From Pseudoflavonifractor intestinihominis (GTDB taxonomy: Bacteria > Bacillota > Clostridia > Oscillospirales > Oscillospiraceae), in assembly GCF_040096055.1 (NCBI RefSeq), contig NZ_JBBMFK010000032.1, forward strand, positions 1 through 42,153: a stretch of 42,153 nt of DNA, given 5' to 3'. This document shows positions 16,530 through 26,500 of this stretch, one piece after another. The number at the start of each line of letters is the position of its first letter. Position 1 is the stretch's first letter. The notes beneath the pieces are model-generated. The model was not told the DNA's origin, did no database searches, and saw only the letters and a list, made by a program, of their open reading frames with translations. The translations under genes were made by a program, and so were the position numbers.

Positions 16530-17739
16530 AAAGAGACCGGAGCTGCTCTGCCCCGCCGGGGACATGGAGCGGCTGAAGATGGCGGTGGCCTATGGGGCGG
16601 ACGCCGTCTATCTGGCGGGAACCATGTTCGGCATGCGCTCCTTTGCGGGCAATTTCACCCCCGAGGAGCTTAAGGACGCCGTGGGCCTGTGCAAGGCCCA
16701 CGGCGTGGCCGTGCATATCACCTGCAACACCATGCCCCGCAACGACGAGGTGGCCAGGCTGCCCGAGTGGCTGGAGTACCTGGACCAGACCGGCGTGGAC
16801 GCCGTCATCGTGGCCGACGTGGGCACCCTGGCCCTGGTGAAGCGCTATGCGCCCCATGTCCGGGCCCATATCTCCACCCAGGCCAGCATCGTCAACTACC
16901 AGTCCGCCTCCACCTGGTACGACCTGGGGGCCAGCCGGGTCATCCTGGCCCGTGAGCTGACCCTGGATGAGATCCGGGAGATCCGGGCCAAGACCCCCAA
17001 AGAGCTGGAGATCGAGTGCTTTGTCCACGGGGCCATGTGCGTGTCCTATTCCGGGCGGTGCCTTCTGTCCAACTACATGACGGGCCGGGACTCCAACCGG
17101 GGCGCGTGCGCCCAGCCCTGCCGGTACAAGTACGCCCTGATGGAGGAGAAACGGCCCGGGGAGTACTTCCCGGTCTATGAGGACGAGAAGGGCACCTACA
17201 TCATGAACTCCCGGGACATGTGCATGATCGACCACATCCCCGAGCTGGTGGAGGCGGGGGTGGACAGCTTCAAGATCGAGGGCCGGGCCAAGAGCGCCTA
17301 CTACGCCGCCATTGTGACCGGCGCCTACCGCCACGCGGTGGACGCCGCCCTGGCGGGGGAGCCCCTGGACCCGGTGTGGCGGGACGAGGTGGAGCACATC
17401 AGCCACCGGCACTACTCCACCGGCTTCTTCTACGGCCAGCCCGGCCAGTTCACCGAGGACTCCCGGTACATCCGGGACTGGCAGGTGTGCGCGCTGGTGG
17501 AGTCCTGCCAGAGCGACGGCACTGCGGTCCTGTCCCTGCGCAACAAGTTCGCCGTGGGGGACGAGCTGGAGCTGGTGGGGCCGGACGTGCGCCCGGAGCG
17601 GTTCACCGTGTCCGCCATGACCGACGGCGACGGGCTGCCCCTCACCGAGGCCAGAAAGCCCCAGATGAAGCTGATCATGAAGCTGCCCCGGGCCGTGCCG
17701 CCCCTGTCCCTGTTGCGGCGGCAGGTGTCGGGAGAATAA
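16522..17739 (+). CDS. U32 family peptidase-like protein (tRNA hydroxylation type)
   Basis: The 405-residue protein belongs to peptidase family U32. It has the N-terminal LLCPAGDMERLK motif, the signature ECFVHGAMCVSYSGRCLLS and four cysteines (GAMC, GRC, GAC, QPC) that fit an iron-sulfur cluster site. Relatives such as Bacillus YrrN/YrrO and E. coli TrhP are needed for 5-hydroxyuridine formation at the tRNA wobble position, so RNA modification is a better guess than proteolysis. Only one U32 gene is present here, while Bacillus has two side by side. It is translationally coupled to mltG. Confidence 0.88.
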   Translation: MDKKRPELLCPAGDMERLKMAVAYGADAVYLAGTMFGMRSFAGNFTPEELKDAVGLCKAHGVAVHITCNTMPRNDEVARLPEWLEYLDQTGVDAVIVADVGTLALVKRYAPHVRAHISTQASIVNYQSASTWYDLGASRVILARELTLDEIREIRAKTPKELEIECFVHGAMCVSYSGRCLLSNYMTGRDSNRGACAQPCRYKYALMEEKRPGEYFPVYEDEKGTYIMNSRDMCMIDHIPELVEAGVDSFKIEGRAKSAYYAAIVTGAYRHAVDAALAGEPLDPVWRDEVEHISHRHYSTGFFYGQPGQFTEDSRYIRDWQVCALVESCQSDGTAVLSLRNKFAVGDELELVGPDVRPERFTVSAMTDGDGLPLTEARKPQMKLIMKLPRAVPPLSLLRRQVSGE

Positions 17740-17751
17740 GGAGGAATTTGT

Positions 17752-18003
17752 ATGTTGGAGTACAAGTTTGACACCCAGCTTCTCATCGCAGGAGAGAACC
17801 TCTCCGAGGACGAGATCCACGATTACATCGCCCAGAACATCGAGGGCGACTGCCTGCTGGCCTTTGGCGACGAGGACCTGATCAAGATCCACTTCCACAC
17901 CAACACGCCCTGGAAGGTGCTGGAATACTGCGCCTCCAAGGGCGACATCCACGACATCGTGGTGGAGAACATGGAGCGGCAGGAGAACGGCCTGAAGGGC
18001 TGA
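17752..18003 (+). CDS. Stand-alone FakA-like middle domain
   Basis: The 83-residue protein resembles the middle domain of FakA/YloV, the fatty acid kinase related to dihydroxyacetone kinases. The pattern YKFDTQLLI, then GDEDLIKIHFHTNTPWKVLEY and DIVVENMERQ mirrors the same order in FakA (GD-LVKVHVHT-P--VLEYA---IENM). The kinase (DAK) domain and the C-terminal domain are absent, so it cannot be a complete kinase. The gene has GGAGG before its start and is tightly packed between the U32 and acyltransferase genes, so it looks real. It may be a regulator or a partner of a FakA encoded elsewhere; that is inference. Confidence 0.7.
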   Translation: MLEYKFDTQLLIAGENLSEDEIHDYIAQNIEGDCLLAFGDEDLIKIHFHTNTPWKVLEYCASKGDIHDIVVENMERQENGLKG

Positions 18004-18034
18004 CCCCATTGGGGGGAAGGAGGCTGAACGCCCC

Positions 18035-19186
18035 TTGAGCAAAGCGAAACGCGTCCGGCGGCTGGACTTCGACCTGCTCCGGGTGGCCTCCATGGCCGCC
18101 GTGGTCTACCTCCACACCGCCGCGGACGGGCTGCGCCAGTCGGAGCACATGGCCCTGTGGCACCTGTCCAACCTGCTCTCCGCGCTGGCGGTGGCGGCGG
18201 TGCCCCTGTTCTTCATGCTCTCCGGCGCACTGCTGCTGGGCTCGGACAAGACCGACGACCCGGCCTATCTGCTCCGCCGCCGGCTGCCCCGAGTGGCTGT
18301 CCCCGGGCTGTGCTGGTCGCTGCTGGTGGTGGTTGGGGTCTGGCTGACCCAGGGCGGGGAGGCGGCGCTGCTGAAGTTTGTAAACCTGCCCGCTATCTCC
18401 GTCCTCACGCCCTACTGGTTCCTCTACGCCCTCATCCCCATGTACCTGCTCTCGCCCCTGCTCAAGCGGATGACCGACCATCTGGAGGAGCGGCACTGGC
18501 GGTACCTGCTGGGGCTGTGGGTGGTGGTCACCCTGGCAATCAACCAGCTCAGCGGATTTCTGCCCGACCCCTGGTACGCCCTGCTGCGGGAGAACGCCAC
18601 ATTGAACGTGAGCGTGCTGGAGGGATATCTGGGGTATTTCCTGCTGGGAGCCTGGCTGGAGCGGCTGGAGAAGCCGCCTGAGCGCCGGATTCTGCTGGCG
18701 GTTGCCCTGGGTAGCTGGGCGGTGATCGCCCTGGGCACCTGGATCGTCTTCCTGGCCACCGGCACCTACGGCGAGCAGTTCGCCACCTACCGGGGCGTCT
18801 GCACCATGGCCCTTTCCGCCTCCCTGTTCCTGCTGTTCAAGGACCTGTTCCGGGGCAGGAGGAGCGGCCGGGTGGTGGTACTGCTGTCGGCCTGCTCCTT
18901 CGGCGTGTACCTGGCCCACCCCATGGCCATCGCGGCCATCAGAGGGCTGCTGGGGGGCGCGCTGAGTATACCCGCCCAGCTGGCGGTGTGGCTGCTGTCC
19001 CTGATTGGCTGTGTTCTGGGCACTGTGCTGGTGTCCAGCGTGCCGGGGCTGTGCTTCCTGGCGACGGGGCAGCGCTTCCGGGACGCCTGCCGGGAGAGCA
19101 ATGTGTTCGCCCTGCTGCGGCTGCGGCGGGGAAAGCCGGGCGGAAAGCGGCTGGCGGGAAAACCGCCGGAATCGCAACAGAAATAG
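18035..19186 (+). CDS. Acyltransferase 3 family membrane protein
   Basis: This 383-residue protein has about ten membrane helices and the acyltransferase-3 features: RRLDFDLLRVASM at the start, VVYLHTAAD with the likely catalytic histidine near residue 27, and a central YWFLYALIPMYLLSPLL segment. Such enzymes O-acetylate peptidoglycan, capsule or wall polysaccharides. The start appears to be TTG at 18035 with GGAAGGAGG about 11 bases upstream. It is the last gene of the mltG cluster and is followed by a strong terminator. The acceptor is unknown. Confidence 0.88.
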   Translation: MSKAKRVRRLDFDLLRVASMAAVVYLHTAADGLRQSEHMALWHLSNLLSALAVAAVPLFFMLSGALLLGSDKTDDPAYLLRRRLPRVAVPGLCWSLLVVVGVWLTQGGEAALLKFVNLPAISVLTPYWFLYALIPMYLLSPLLKRMTDHLEERHWRYLLGLWVVVTLAINQLSGFLPDPWYALLRENATLNVSVLEGYLGYFLLGAWLERLEKPPERRILLAVALGSWAVIALGTWIVFLATGTYGEQFATYRGVCTMALSASLFLLFKDLFRGRRSGRVVVLLSACSFGVYLAHPMAIAAIRGLLGGALSIPAQLAVWLLSLIGCVLGTVLVSSVPGLCFLATGQRFRDACRESNVFALLRLRRGKPGGKRLAGKPPESQQK

Positions 19187-19190
19187 CGCA

Positions 19191-19228
19191 AAAAAACAGC
19201 GCCGGATGAAAATCCGGCGCTGTTTTTT
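19191..19228. terminator. Bidirectional terminator between convergent genes
   Basis: A perfect 17-bp stem (19191-19207 with 19212-19228, four-base loop) begins with six A and ends with six T, so it works in both directions for the acyltransferase and the LacI-type gene. Confidence 0.95.
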
Positions 19229-19232
19229 GCGT

Positions 19233-20261
19233 TTACACGTTCTGGCTGATGCAGATGTGCAGATCGGTGAAGAACTTGCTCTTGGCGGGGAGGGTGCCGA
19301 AGGCCAGGTACTCATAGAGCAGCTGGAGGGGGAGGGAGCCCTGGATGTCGGGCTGCTGGACGATGGTGGCGGAGATAAGGCCGTTTTTCAGCAGCTCCTG
19401 CTGGGCAGGAGCCAGATCGTGGGTGATGACCGCCAGATTGCGGCCCCGTGCGGCCCGGTGGATCTCCTGGCACACGCCGTAGTCCCCCATGTTGACGATA
19501 TAGATGGCCTTCATGTCGGGATTTTGCTCCACCAGATCCACCACCTCGGTGAAATCTCCGTTGTGGAACAGGGCGGGCATGCCGCCGTCCACCATGGACA
19601 GCCCCGGATGGTTGGCGGAGAGCTCCTGGGAGAAGCCGCCCATACGCCCGGCAAAGCTGGGGGAGTTGGGGCCGTCCGCCGCGGCGATGCCCACCTGCCC
19701 CCGGCCCTCGGTGCACAGGGACACCAGGCCGGCGGCCACCCGGCCGGACTGGACATAGTCGCAGCCCACATAGGCCAGGTGGGGGGCAAAGTCCTCGTCC
19801 AGATTAAAGAACACGGTGGGGACGCCCTTGGCGTTCATCCGCTGGATAAAGGACATGAAAGCGGTGGTGCGCAGGGGCAGCGCGGCGATGCCGTCGGGCT
19901 GGTTGTCCTCCACCTCCCGGAACAGCCGCTCCAGATAGGGGGTGTCCAGCTGGCGGACCAGGTAGAAGTCCACCGTCACGCCGAACTCCCGCAGCTCAGC
20001 GGCCTTGTCCCGGGCGGCGTGGAGGATGTCCAGGTGAAAGACGAACTCGGGCCCGTGGAAGATGAGAAAGGCCAGATGGAGCCGGCGCTTCTTGACGGCC
20101 AGGATCTGGCCGGCCATGTTGGGGCGGTAGCCCATCTCCTCGATGAGGGCCCGCACCTTGGCCTCCGTCTCCGGATTGACGCCGGGCCGGTTATTGAGTA
20201 CCCGGTCCACGGTGCCGCGGGAGACGCCCGCCCGCTTGGCAATGTCCTTTATGGTGACCAT
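19233..20261 (-). CDS. LacI-family transcriptional regulator
   Basis: The 342-residue regulator has an N-terminal LacI helix-turn-helix (VTIKDIAKRAGVSRGTVDRVLN, split here as VTIKDIAKRAG and VSRGTVDRVLN) and hinge (PNMAGQILA), followed by a periplasmic-binding-protein-like sugar sensor domain (about 62-340). ATG at 20261 has GGGGAGGT 8 bases upstream; longer frames reach into the gtrA-like gene and are rejected. It is the third gene of the GH3-GtrA operon, so it probably senses a sugar related to the GH3 product. A candidate operator lies before the GH3 gene at 23420-23441. Confidence 0.9.
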   Translation of the reverse strand: MVTIKDIAKRAGVSRGTVDRVLNNRPGVNPETEAKVRALIEEMGYRPNMAGQILAVKKRRLHLAFLIFHGPEFVFHLDILHAARDKAAELREFGVTVDFYLVRQLDTPYLERLFREVEDNQPDGIAALPLRTTAFMSFIQRMNAKGVPTVFFNLDEDFAPHLAYVGCDYVQSGRVAAGLVSLCTEGRGQVGIAAADGPNSPSFAGRMGGFSQELSANHPGLSMVDGGMPALFHNGDFTEVVDLVEQNPDMKAIYIVNMGDYGVCQEIHRAARGRNLAVITHDLAPAQQELLKNGLISATIVQQPDIQGSLPLQLLYEYLAFGTLPAKSKFFTDLHICISQNV

Positions 20262-20286
20262 AACCGTTGACCTCCCCGCAATCTTC

Positions 20287-20865
20287 TCAGGCCTGCTTGG
20301 CCTCAGGGAAGATGACCTTGTTGACAAAGAAGAAAATAACCATGGAGATACCGCCGTTGAGGACCACGGTACCGATGTTGTAGATAAAGTCAGGCACGAA
20401 CATGCCGGCCACCGCCACCCACACGCAGTTGATGGAGTTGACGATGCAGTTGATGATGATGAAGGCCACCACATACCAGGCGATCTGCCAGGCCAGGTTC
20501 CCCTTGCTGCGGAAGACGAAGTTGCGCTGGATGGGGAAGTTGATGATCTCGCCGATGGCCATGGCGATCATGTAGGCGCAGAAGTAGCCCAGGCCGCCGT
20601 GGGCGGTGTCGTAGCCGAAGATGTTCCACTGGAAGGTCTCGCCGAAGAGGGTCACCGGGATGCCGGGCCAGCCGAAGTCCACGTTGGACAGGCTCTGGAA
20701 GGCCAGGGGCAGGAACTGGAGGATGAAGTACTTGAGCACGGTCACCAGATTGCTGACGATGACGAACAGTCCGCCCTCCCGGATCCACTTGGAAGCCTTG
20801 GGGTGCTTCTCGGCGAAGCTGTTCCACCAGCCGGCCAGGCCGGTCTTGCTTTTATTGTCGGTCAT
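20287..20865 (-). CDS. GtrA-family membrane protein
   Basis: This 192-residue protein has four membrane helices and matches the GtrA family, proteins thought to flip or carry polyprenyl-phosphate-linked sugars across the membrane. Helical segments include FVIVSNLVTVLKYFILQFL, the IGEIINFPIQRNFVF motif typical of the family, and a C-terminal IFFFVNKVIF. AAGGAG lies 9 bases before ATG at 20865, one base after the GH3 stop codon, so translation is coupled. Pairing a GtrA protein with a cytoplasmic glycosidase is uncommon; they may act on the same glycan or glycolipid. Confidence 0.87.
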   Translation of the reverse strand: MTDNKSKTGLAGWWNSFAEKHPKASKWIREGGLFVIVSNLVTVLKYFILQFLPLAFQSLSNVDFGWPGIPVTLFGETFQWNIFGYDTAHGGLGYFCAYMIAMAIGEIINFPIQRNFVFRSKGNLAWQIAWYVVAFIIINCIVNSINCVWVAVAGMFVPDFIYNIGTVVLNGGISMVIFFFVNKVIFPEAKQA

Positions 20866-20866
20866 A

Positions 20867-23317
20867 TCAGTTTTCTCCTTTCGCATTGCCCGCCTGGGCC
20901 AGAGCCTGGGCGGTCTCTTTCTTTGCCTTGTTCATCCGGGAGTTCGCGGAGATGAGGTGTCCCAGGCCCTTGAAGAAGTGGCCGTTGAAGATTTCCACCA
21001 GAGCGGCAGACATGTCCATATCAAAGGCACCGCCCATCATCTTGGCCACGCCGCGGAAGGGCATGTTGTAGATGAAGAGGATGTTCAGGTCGGGGGTGCC
21101 CTTGGCGTCGGCCTTGTTCTTCATATGCGTGAGGATGGAGTAGACCAGCCGTCCGATCCAGCTCTTGGCGTAGAACAGCTGGGAGAAGGTGTCGTTCATG
21201 CCCAGGGGGGCGGAGCGATCCCACTTGGCGGGGGGGATGGGACGGCCCAGCAGGTACTCGAACTCGGCGTCGCCCACGTCGCTCACCTTGCCGGAGCAGT
21301 AGCTGGGCAGCTTGCTGAGATCGTAGGGGGCGGGGGCGTCGGTGCCCTTCACCGCCACGGTGGCGGTGAGACGGATATCGGCGCAGGAGGCGCCCACACG
21401 GAGCTCGTAGTCGCCGCTCTCCACCTCGAACTTGCCGGTCTTCACGTTGAAGTACCGGAAAGCCTTGTCGTCCAGCTCCACGGTGACGGTCTTGCACTCG
21501 CCGGGGTTGAGAAACACCTTCACAAAGCCCTTGAGCTCCTGCTCGGGGCGGAACACCACGCCGCCCTTGCGGGAGACGTACACCTGGGCGATCTCCGCGC
21601 CGGCCACGCTGCCGGTGTTGGTGACGGTGAAGGTGACGGACTTGTCGGTGGCCCGCAGGTCGGCATAGGCGAAGGTAGTGTAGCTCAGGCCAAAGCCGAA
21701 GGGGAAGCGGACGGGCACCTGGGCGGTCTGGTAGTAGCGGTAGCCGATGTACATGCCCTCACGGTACTCGGAGGTGGCCTCAGTGCCGGGGAAGTGGCGG
21801 TAGGCGGGGGTGTCCTCGTACCGCATGGCCCAGGTCTCGGCCAGCTTGCCGGAGGGGTTGACCTTGCCGGTGAGCACGTCCACCACGGCGCCGGCGCCGG
21901 CCTGGCCGCCCAGATAGCCGTGGACCACGGCCTTGCAGCTGTCCAGCCAGGGGGTCTCGATGGGGGAGCCGCCGGAGAGGACTACCACCACGTTGGGGTT
22001 GACCTTGGCCACGGCCTCCAGCACATCGACCTGGTTCTGGTGGATCTTCATGTGCTTCCGGTCCAGGCCCTCGGACTCGCTGATCTCGTCCAGGCCCATG
22101 TACAGCAGCACCACATCGGCGTTCTTGGCCAGCTCCACGGCGGCGTTCTTCTTGGCCTCATCGGCCCCGCCGTGGCGGATGAAGCCGGGCTCAAAGCCCA
22201 CCAGCTTCAGGCCGCTGCCCGACTTGATGACGGAGAGGGCACAGTCCAGCTTGGTGGGGTTGACCATGCTGGAGCCGGCGCCCTGGTAGCGGGGAGTCTG
22301 GGCGAAGTCGCCGATGACGGCCACGGAGGTGCCCGCCTTCAGGGGCAGGATGCCGTCCTCGTTCTTGAGCAGCACGATGGTGCTCTCGGCGGCCCTGCGG
22401 GCGGTGGCGTGATGTGCCTCCACGTCGAACTCCTTGGGGGCGTCGGCGGGGATAACGGTGGCGAAGAGCACGCTCAGGTACTCGTCCAGCCGCTGGTCGA
22501 TCACGTCCTCGGACAGGGTGCCGGCCTTGACCGCGGCCACCAGTTCCCGGTCGCTGTTGCCGCCGGTGGCGGGCATCTCCAGGGCGTTGCCGCAGCGGAG
22601 GCCCTCGGCCCGGTCGTTGCTGCCGCCCCAGTCGGTGACCACGAAGCCGTCAAAGCCCCACTGGTCCACCAGGATGTCCCGCAGCAGCTCCTTGTCCTCG
22701 TTGGCGTACTTGCCGTTGATGCGGTTGTAGGCCGACATGATGGACTTGGGGTGGCCCTCCTTCACCGCGATCTCAAACCCGGTCAGGTAGATCTCACGGA
22801 AGGTCCGCTGGTCCACCACGCTGTCCGAGTGCATGCGCAGGGTCTCCTGGCTGTTGGCGGCGAAGTGCTTGGGGCAGGCCGACACGCCCTGGCTCTGGAT
22901 ACCGCGGATGTAGGCGGCCGCCATCTTGCCTGCCAGATAGGGGTCCTCGGAGAAATACTCAAAGTTGCGCCCGCACAGGGGGGAGCGCTTCATGTTCAGG
23001 CCGGGGCCCAGCAGCACGCTGACGCCCTGGGCCTTGGCCTCTTCGCCCAGCATCTTGCCCAGCTCCTCGCCAAGCTCCGGGTCCCAGGAGTTGGCCATGG
23101 TGGCCGCCGTGGGGCAGCAGGTGGCGGGCAGCGAGGCGTTCAGGCCCAGGTGATCCGCAGCGCCTGCCTGCTTACGCAGCCCGTGAGGGCCGTCCGACAG
23201 AAACATCCCCGGGATGTTCAGCCGCTTTACGCTCTTGGTAGTGAAGTTGCCCTCGCCGCTCAGCAGGCTGCACTTCTCTTCAAGGGTCATCTTCTTGATT
23301 AAGTCCGCGTATTTCAA
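20867..23317 (-). CDS. Glycoside hydrolase family 3 (beta-glucosidase-like)
   Basis: The 816-residue enzyme removes sugars from the non-reducing ends of beta-linked glycans or glycosides. It has the normal GH3 order: N-terminal barrel with SDGPHGLR, KHFAAN (150-155) and the nucleophile Asp229 in VVTDWGGS; C-terminal sandwich domain (STIVLLKNEDGILPL); and fibronectin-III-like domain after FPFGFGLSYTTF. The last 110 residues are a helical tail seen in some clostridial GH3 proteins. No signal peptide is present, so it is cytoplasmic. I chose TTG at 23317 because AAGGAG lies 9 bases upstream and the protein then starts like other GH3 enzymes. It heads the operon with gtrA-like and lacI-like genes. 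Confidence 0.92.
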   Translation of the reverse strand: MKYADLIKKMTLEEKCSLLSGEGNFTTKSVKRLNIPGMFLSDGPHGLRKQAGAADHLGLNASLPATCCPTAATMANSWDPELGEELGKMLGEEAKAQGVSVLLGPGLNMKRSPLCGRNFEYFSEDPYLAGKMAAAYIRGIQSQGVSACPKHFAANSQETLRMHSDSVVDQRTFREIYLTGFEIAVKEGHPKSIMSAYNRINGKYANEDKELLRDILVDQWGFDGFVVTDWGGSNDRAEGLRCGNALEMPATGGNSDRELVAAVKAGTLSEDVIDQRLDEYLSVLFATVIPADAPKEFDVEAHHATARRAAESTIVLLKNEDGILPLKAGTSVAVIGDFAQTPRYQGAGSSMVNPTKLDCALSVIKSGSGLKLVGFEPGFIRHGGADEAKKNAAVELAKNADVVLLYMGLDEISESEGLDRKHMKIHQNQVDVLEAVAKVNPNVVVVLSGGSPIETPWLDSCKAVVHGYLGGQAGAGAVVDVLTGKVNPSGKLAETWAMRYEDTPAYRHFPGTEATSEYREGMYIGYRYYQTAQVPVRFPFGFGLSYTTFAYADLRATDKSVTFTVTNTGSVAGAEIAQVYVSRKGGVVFRPEQELKGFVKVFLNPGECKTVTVELDDKAFRYFNVKTGKFEVESGDYELRVGASCADIRLTATVAVKGTDAPAPYDLSKLPSYCSGKVSDVGDAEFEYLLGRPIPPAKWDRSAPLGMNDTFSQLFYAKSWIGRLVYSILTHMKNKADAKGTPDLNILFIYNMPFRGVAKMMGGAFDMDMSAALVEIFNGHFFKGLGHLISANSRMNKAKKETAQALAQAGNAKGEN

Positions 23318-23392
23318 TCCCTTACACTCCTTTTCTGGAACATTATGTCCCCTGCCGCCGGTGTTCTGTGCTCGAACACGGCCTTTGCACAT

Positions 23393-23441
23393 AGTATAGC
23401 AGAAAGAATTGAGAATGGGGTACCTTTGACGTAATCGGTAC
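23393..23441 (-). promoter_or_regulatory. Promoter and candidate LacI-type operator of the GH3-GtrA-LacI operon
   Basis: On the minus strand TATACT (23393-23398) is a good -10, but no good -35 lies 16-18 bp upstream. The 22-bp imperfect palindrome at 23420-23441 (arms GTACC and GGTAC, centre ACGT, 16 of 22 positions symmetric) overlaps the -35 position and reaches upstream of it. LacI-family operators usually are CG-centred palindromes of this size. The position would suit control by the LacI-type gene of this operon, as activator or repressor. Confidence 0.55.
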
Positions 23442-23503
23442 GTTTATGTGCGTAAATTGCAATTCGGAACAGACACGGAAGAAAATTCAGGCCTCAGATA
23501 CCG

Positions 23504-23536
23504 CCCGACCGCCTGCCGGAAAGGCAGGCGGTCGGG
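23504..23536 (-). terminator. Hairpin after the second GH3 gene
   Basis: A perfect 14-bp GC stem (23504-23517 with 23523-23536, five-base loop) starts five bases after the stop codon of the permuted GH3 gene. No T tract follows, so it is either a terminator of the non-canonical kind or a stabilising 3' hairpin. Confidence 0.6.
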
Positions 23537-23541
23537 GGGAA

Positions 23542-26500
23542 TCAGGTATTTGCAGTGCCGGAGACAGTGCAGGTGATGCCGGTCTGGAGGTTCTCCACAT
23601 CCATGGTGTAGTTAGAGCCGTCAGACGTGGTGGCAGTGAAGGAGCGGGAGTCGCCGGTAAGGGAGATGGAGCCGTCGTCGTTGAGGACCCAGGTGCCGGA
23701 GTCGGTCTGAATGCCTGCATTCTCGGCGTTGTAGTCGAAGGCGACGGTGAAGGTGTTGTCGCCCATGAGGACCACGTTGCATACCAGCCAGCCGTCGCCG
23801 GTGCCGGTGAGGGTGAGATAGGAGCCGTCGCTGGGGGCGGAGCTGCCGCCGCCCTGGACGGAGCCGGAGACGGTGCAGATGACGCCGGTCTCCACGTTCT
23901 CCACGTCCATGGTGTAGTTGGAGCCGTCGGAGGTGGTGGCGGTAAAGCTGCGGGAGTCGCCGGTGAGGGAGATGGAGCCGTCGTCGTTGAGGACCCAGGT
24001 GCCGGAGTCGGTCTGAATGCCGGAGTTCTCGGCGTTGTAGTCGAAGGCGACGGTGAAGGTGTTGTCGCCCATGAGGACCACGTTGCAGACCAGCCAGCCG
24101 TCGCCGGTGCCGGTGAGGGTCAGGTAGGCATCGGCACTGGGAGCAGAGGACTCGGTGGGCTGGATGGTCTCGGAGGCGGTGGGGGCGGGGGACTGCTGGT
24201 CGCCGTCGGCGGCGGCGGACACGGCGGCGCTGTTGGCCTGGGTGTAGAGGATGTTGTGGCAGGCGGTGCGCATGGCCTGCTGGGCGGTGTTGCCGGAGCT
24301 GTCCAGGGTGACGCCCATGAGGCAGAGCATCATGTCGCCGCCGGCCCGGATGGCCAGGTTCACGTCCATCCAGGCGGTGTTGCCCATGGCGGAGTCGGTG
24401 ACCACCATGCCCTGGAAGCCCCACTCCTCCCGGAGCACGCCGGTGAGCAGGGCGGGGTTGGCCCCGGCCCAGGTGGCGCCCAGGTAGCTGTAGCTGCTCA
24501 TGACCGCGGTGGCGCCGCCCTCTTTGACGGCGATCTCAAAGGCCCGGAGGTAGATTTCACGCATGGCCTGTTCGTTGGCCCACACAGAGAGGGAGAGGCG
24601 GTTGCTCTCCTGGTCGTTGAGGGCGAAGTGCTTGACGTAGCAGTACACGCCCTGGCTGGCGGCGCCCCGGATGGTGGCGGCGGCCAGCTTGCCGGAGAGA
24701 AGGCTGTCCTCGGAGTAGTACTCAAAGTTGCGGCCGGAGAGGGGCGTGCGGTGGATGTTGGCGCCGGGGGCGTAGAGGCCCACCACGTGGTTGGCCACGG
24801 CCTCCGCGCCGAAGGTGCGTCCGAACTCCTCCACCAGGGCCTGGTTCCAGGTGGAGCCGATGACCACCTGGCTGGGGAAGGACACGCCCCGCAGGTTGCT
24901 CACCAGGCTGTTGATGCCGGCAGGGCCGTCCAGGTCGTTGGTGGCGGGCTTGCCCACGCTGGTGACCTCGGGGGTGGACCAGCCGCCGTTGGAGATTATG
25001 TTGGTCATGCCCTCCACACTCAGCTGCTCCAGGAGCTGCTCCCACATGGGGTCGTCGTAGTCCTTGCCGGACAGGTCCTCCAGGGTGAGGCCGTGGTTGG
25101 CGAAGGTGATGGGCTGGTCGTCCGGGTCATTCTCGTACACCGGCGGGTTGGTGAAGGCCTCCACCACCTCGTCGGAGGCGGTCTTGCCGTCGGTGCGGGC
25201 GGTGGACAGGGTACCCTTCCAGTCGGCACGGGAGACATACTGGGTGATCTGGCCGTTGGTCACGTCGTCAAAGCGGTTGACAGCGGCGGTCACATCGGTG
25301 GAGCGGGGGTTGCTCTCGTCATAGACAATGGTGGAGGTCACAGTGTACTCCCGCTGGTCGATGACGTCGTGGGCGTTGTTCATCAGCTTGATCTGATAGG
25401 TGCCGGACTCCAGCACATAGCAGCCGTTGGTCTGGTAGTCGTAGGAGGCCATGTCCTGGGCAGCGAAGGTGATGGTGACCGACTGGCTGTCGCCGGGCTG
25501 GAGCAGCTCGGTCTTGTCGAAGCCGGCCAGCACCACGTGGGCCTTCTCAATGCCGCCCACGGTGTAGGGGGCGGTGTAGTAGACCTGGACCACGTCCTTG
25601 CCGGGGACGCTGCCGGTGTTGGTCACCTTTACAGTCATGGAGATGGCGCCGTCGGCGTCGGAGTAGTCCTCGATTTCCTGGGTAAAGGTGGTGTAGCTCA
25701 GGCCGTAGCCGAAGGGGTACTGGACGGCGGCCTGGTAGGCATCCTCGCCGCACACGCCGGTCTCGTTGTCGATCCAGCGGGTCTCGTAGAACCGGTAGCC
25801 CACGTAGATGCCCTCGGCGTACTCCACGTAGTTGCGCTCCAGGTTGCTGTATGTAAAGTCACCCGCGTTCCAGTAGGCGGGAGAGGAGGAGATGTCGTAG
25901 GCGTAGGTGTCGGTCAGGCGGCCGGAGGGGTTCACCACGCCGGACAGGGCCTCGCCCACGGCGTTCATGCCCGTGCTGCCGGGACCGCCGATCCACAGGG
26001 CGGCGTCGATACCCTCATCCTCGAGGAAGCCCAGCTCCATGGCGTGGGAGGAGTTGATGAGCACCACCACGGTCTCATAGCCCTGGGACTTGACCAGCTC
26101 CAGCAGGTCCTCCTCGTCCTGAGTGAGAGAGAGGTAGCTGCGGCCGTCGTCGGTGTCGCTGTACCCGGCCGCGTACATATCGGCGGGCAGATCGCCGCCC
26201 TCGCCGCCGATGCGGGAGAGCATGACCACGGCCACGTCGGAGAAGTCCCGGGCCTGCTGGAGCACCTGGTCGGTGTACTGGGACACAGGCACCTCGGCGG
26301 GGGTGAAGTTGGAGCCGGTGTAACCGCCCTGCTCGGGACGGCTGACGCCGGAATTGCGGTAGAAGTCGGCCAGCTCCTCATTGACGGTGAAACCGGCATT
26401 GGTCAGGCCCTGGATCAGGTCCACGTTGGAGGACGTGTCGCTGGAGCCGCTGCCGGTGCCGCCGTAGAGGGGGGAGACGGTGGCGTAGCCGAACAGGTTG

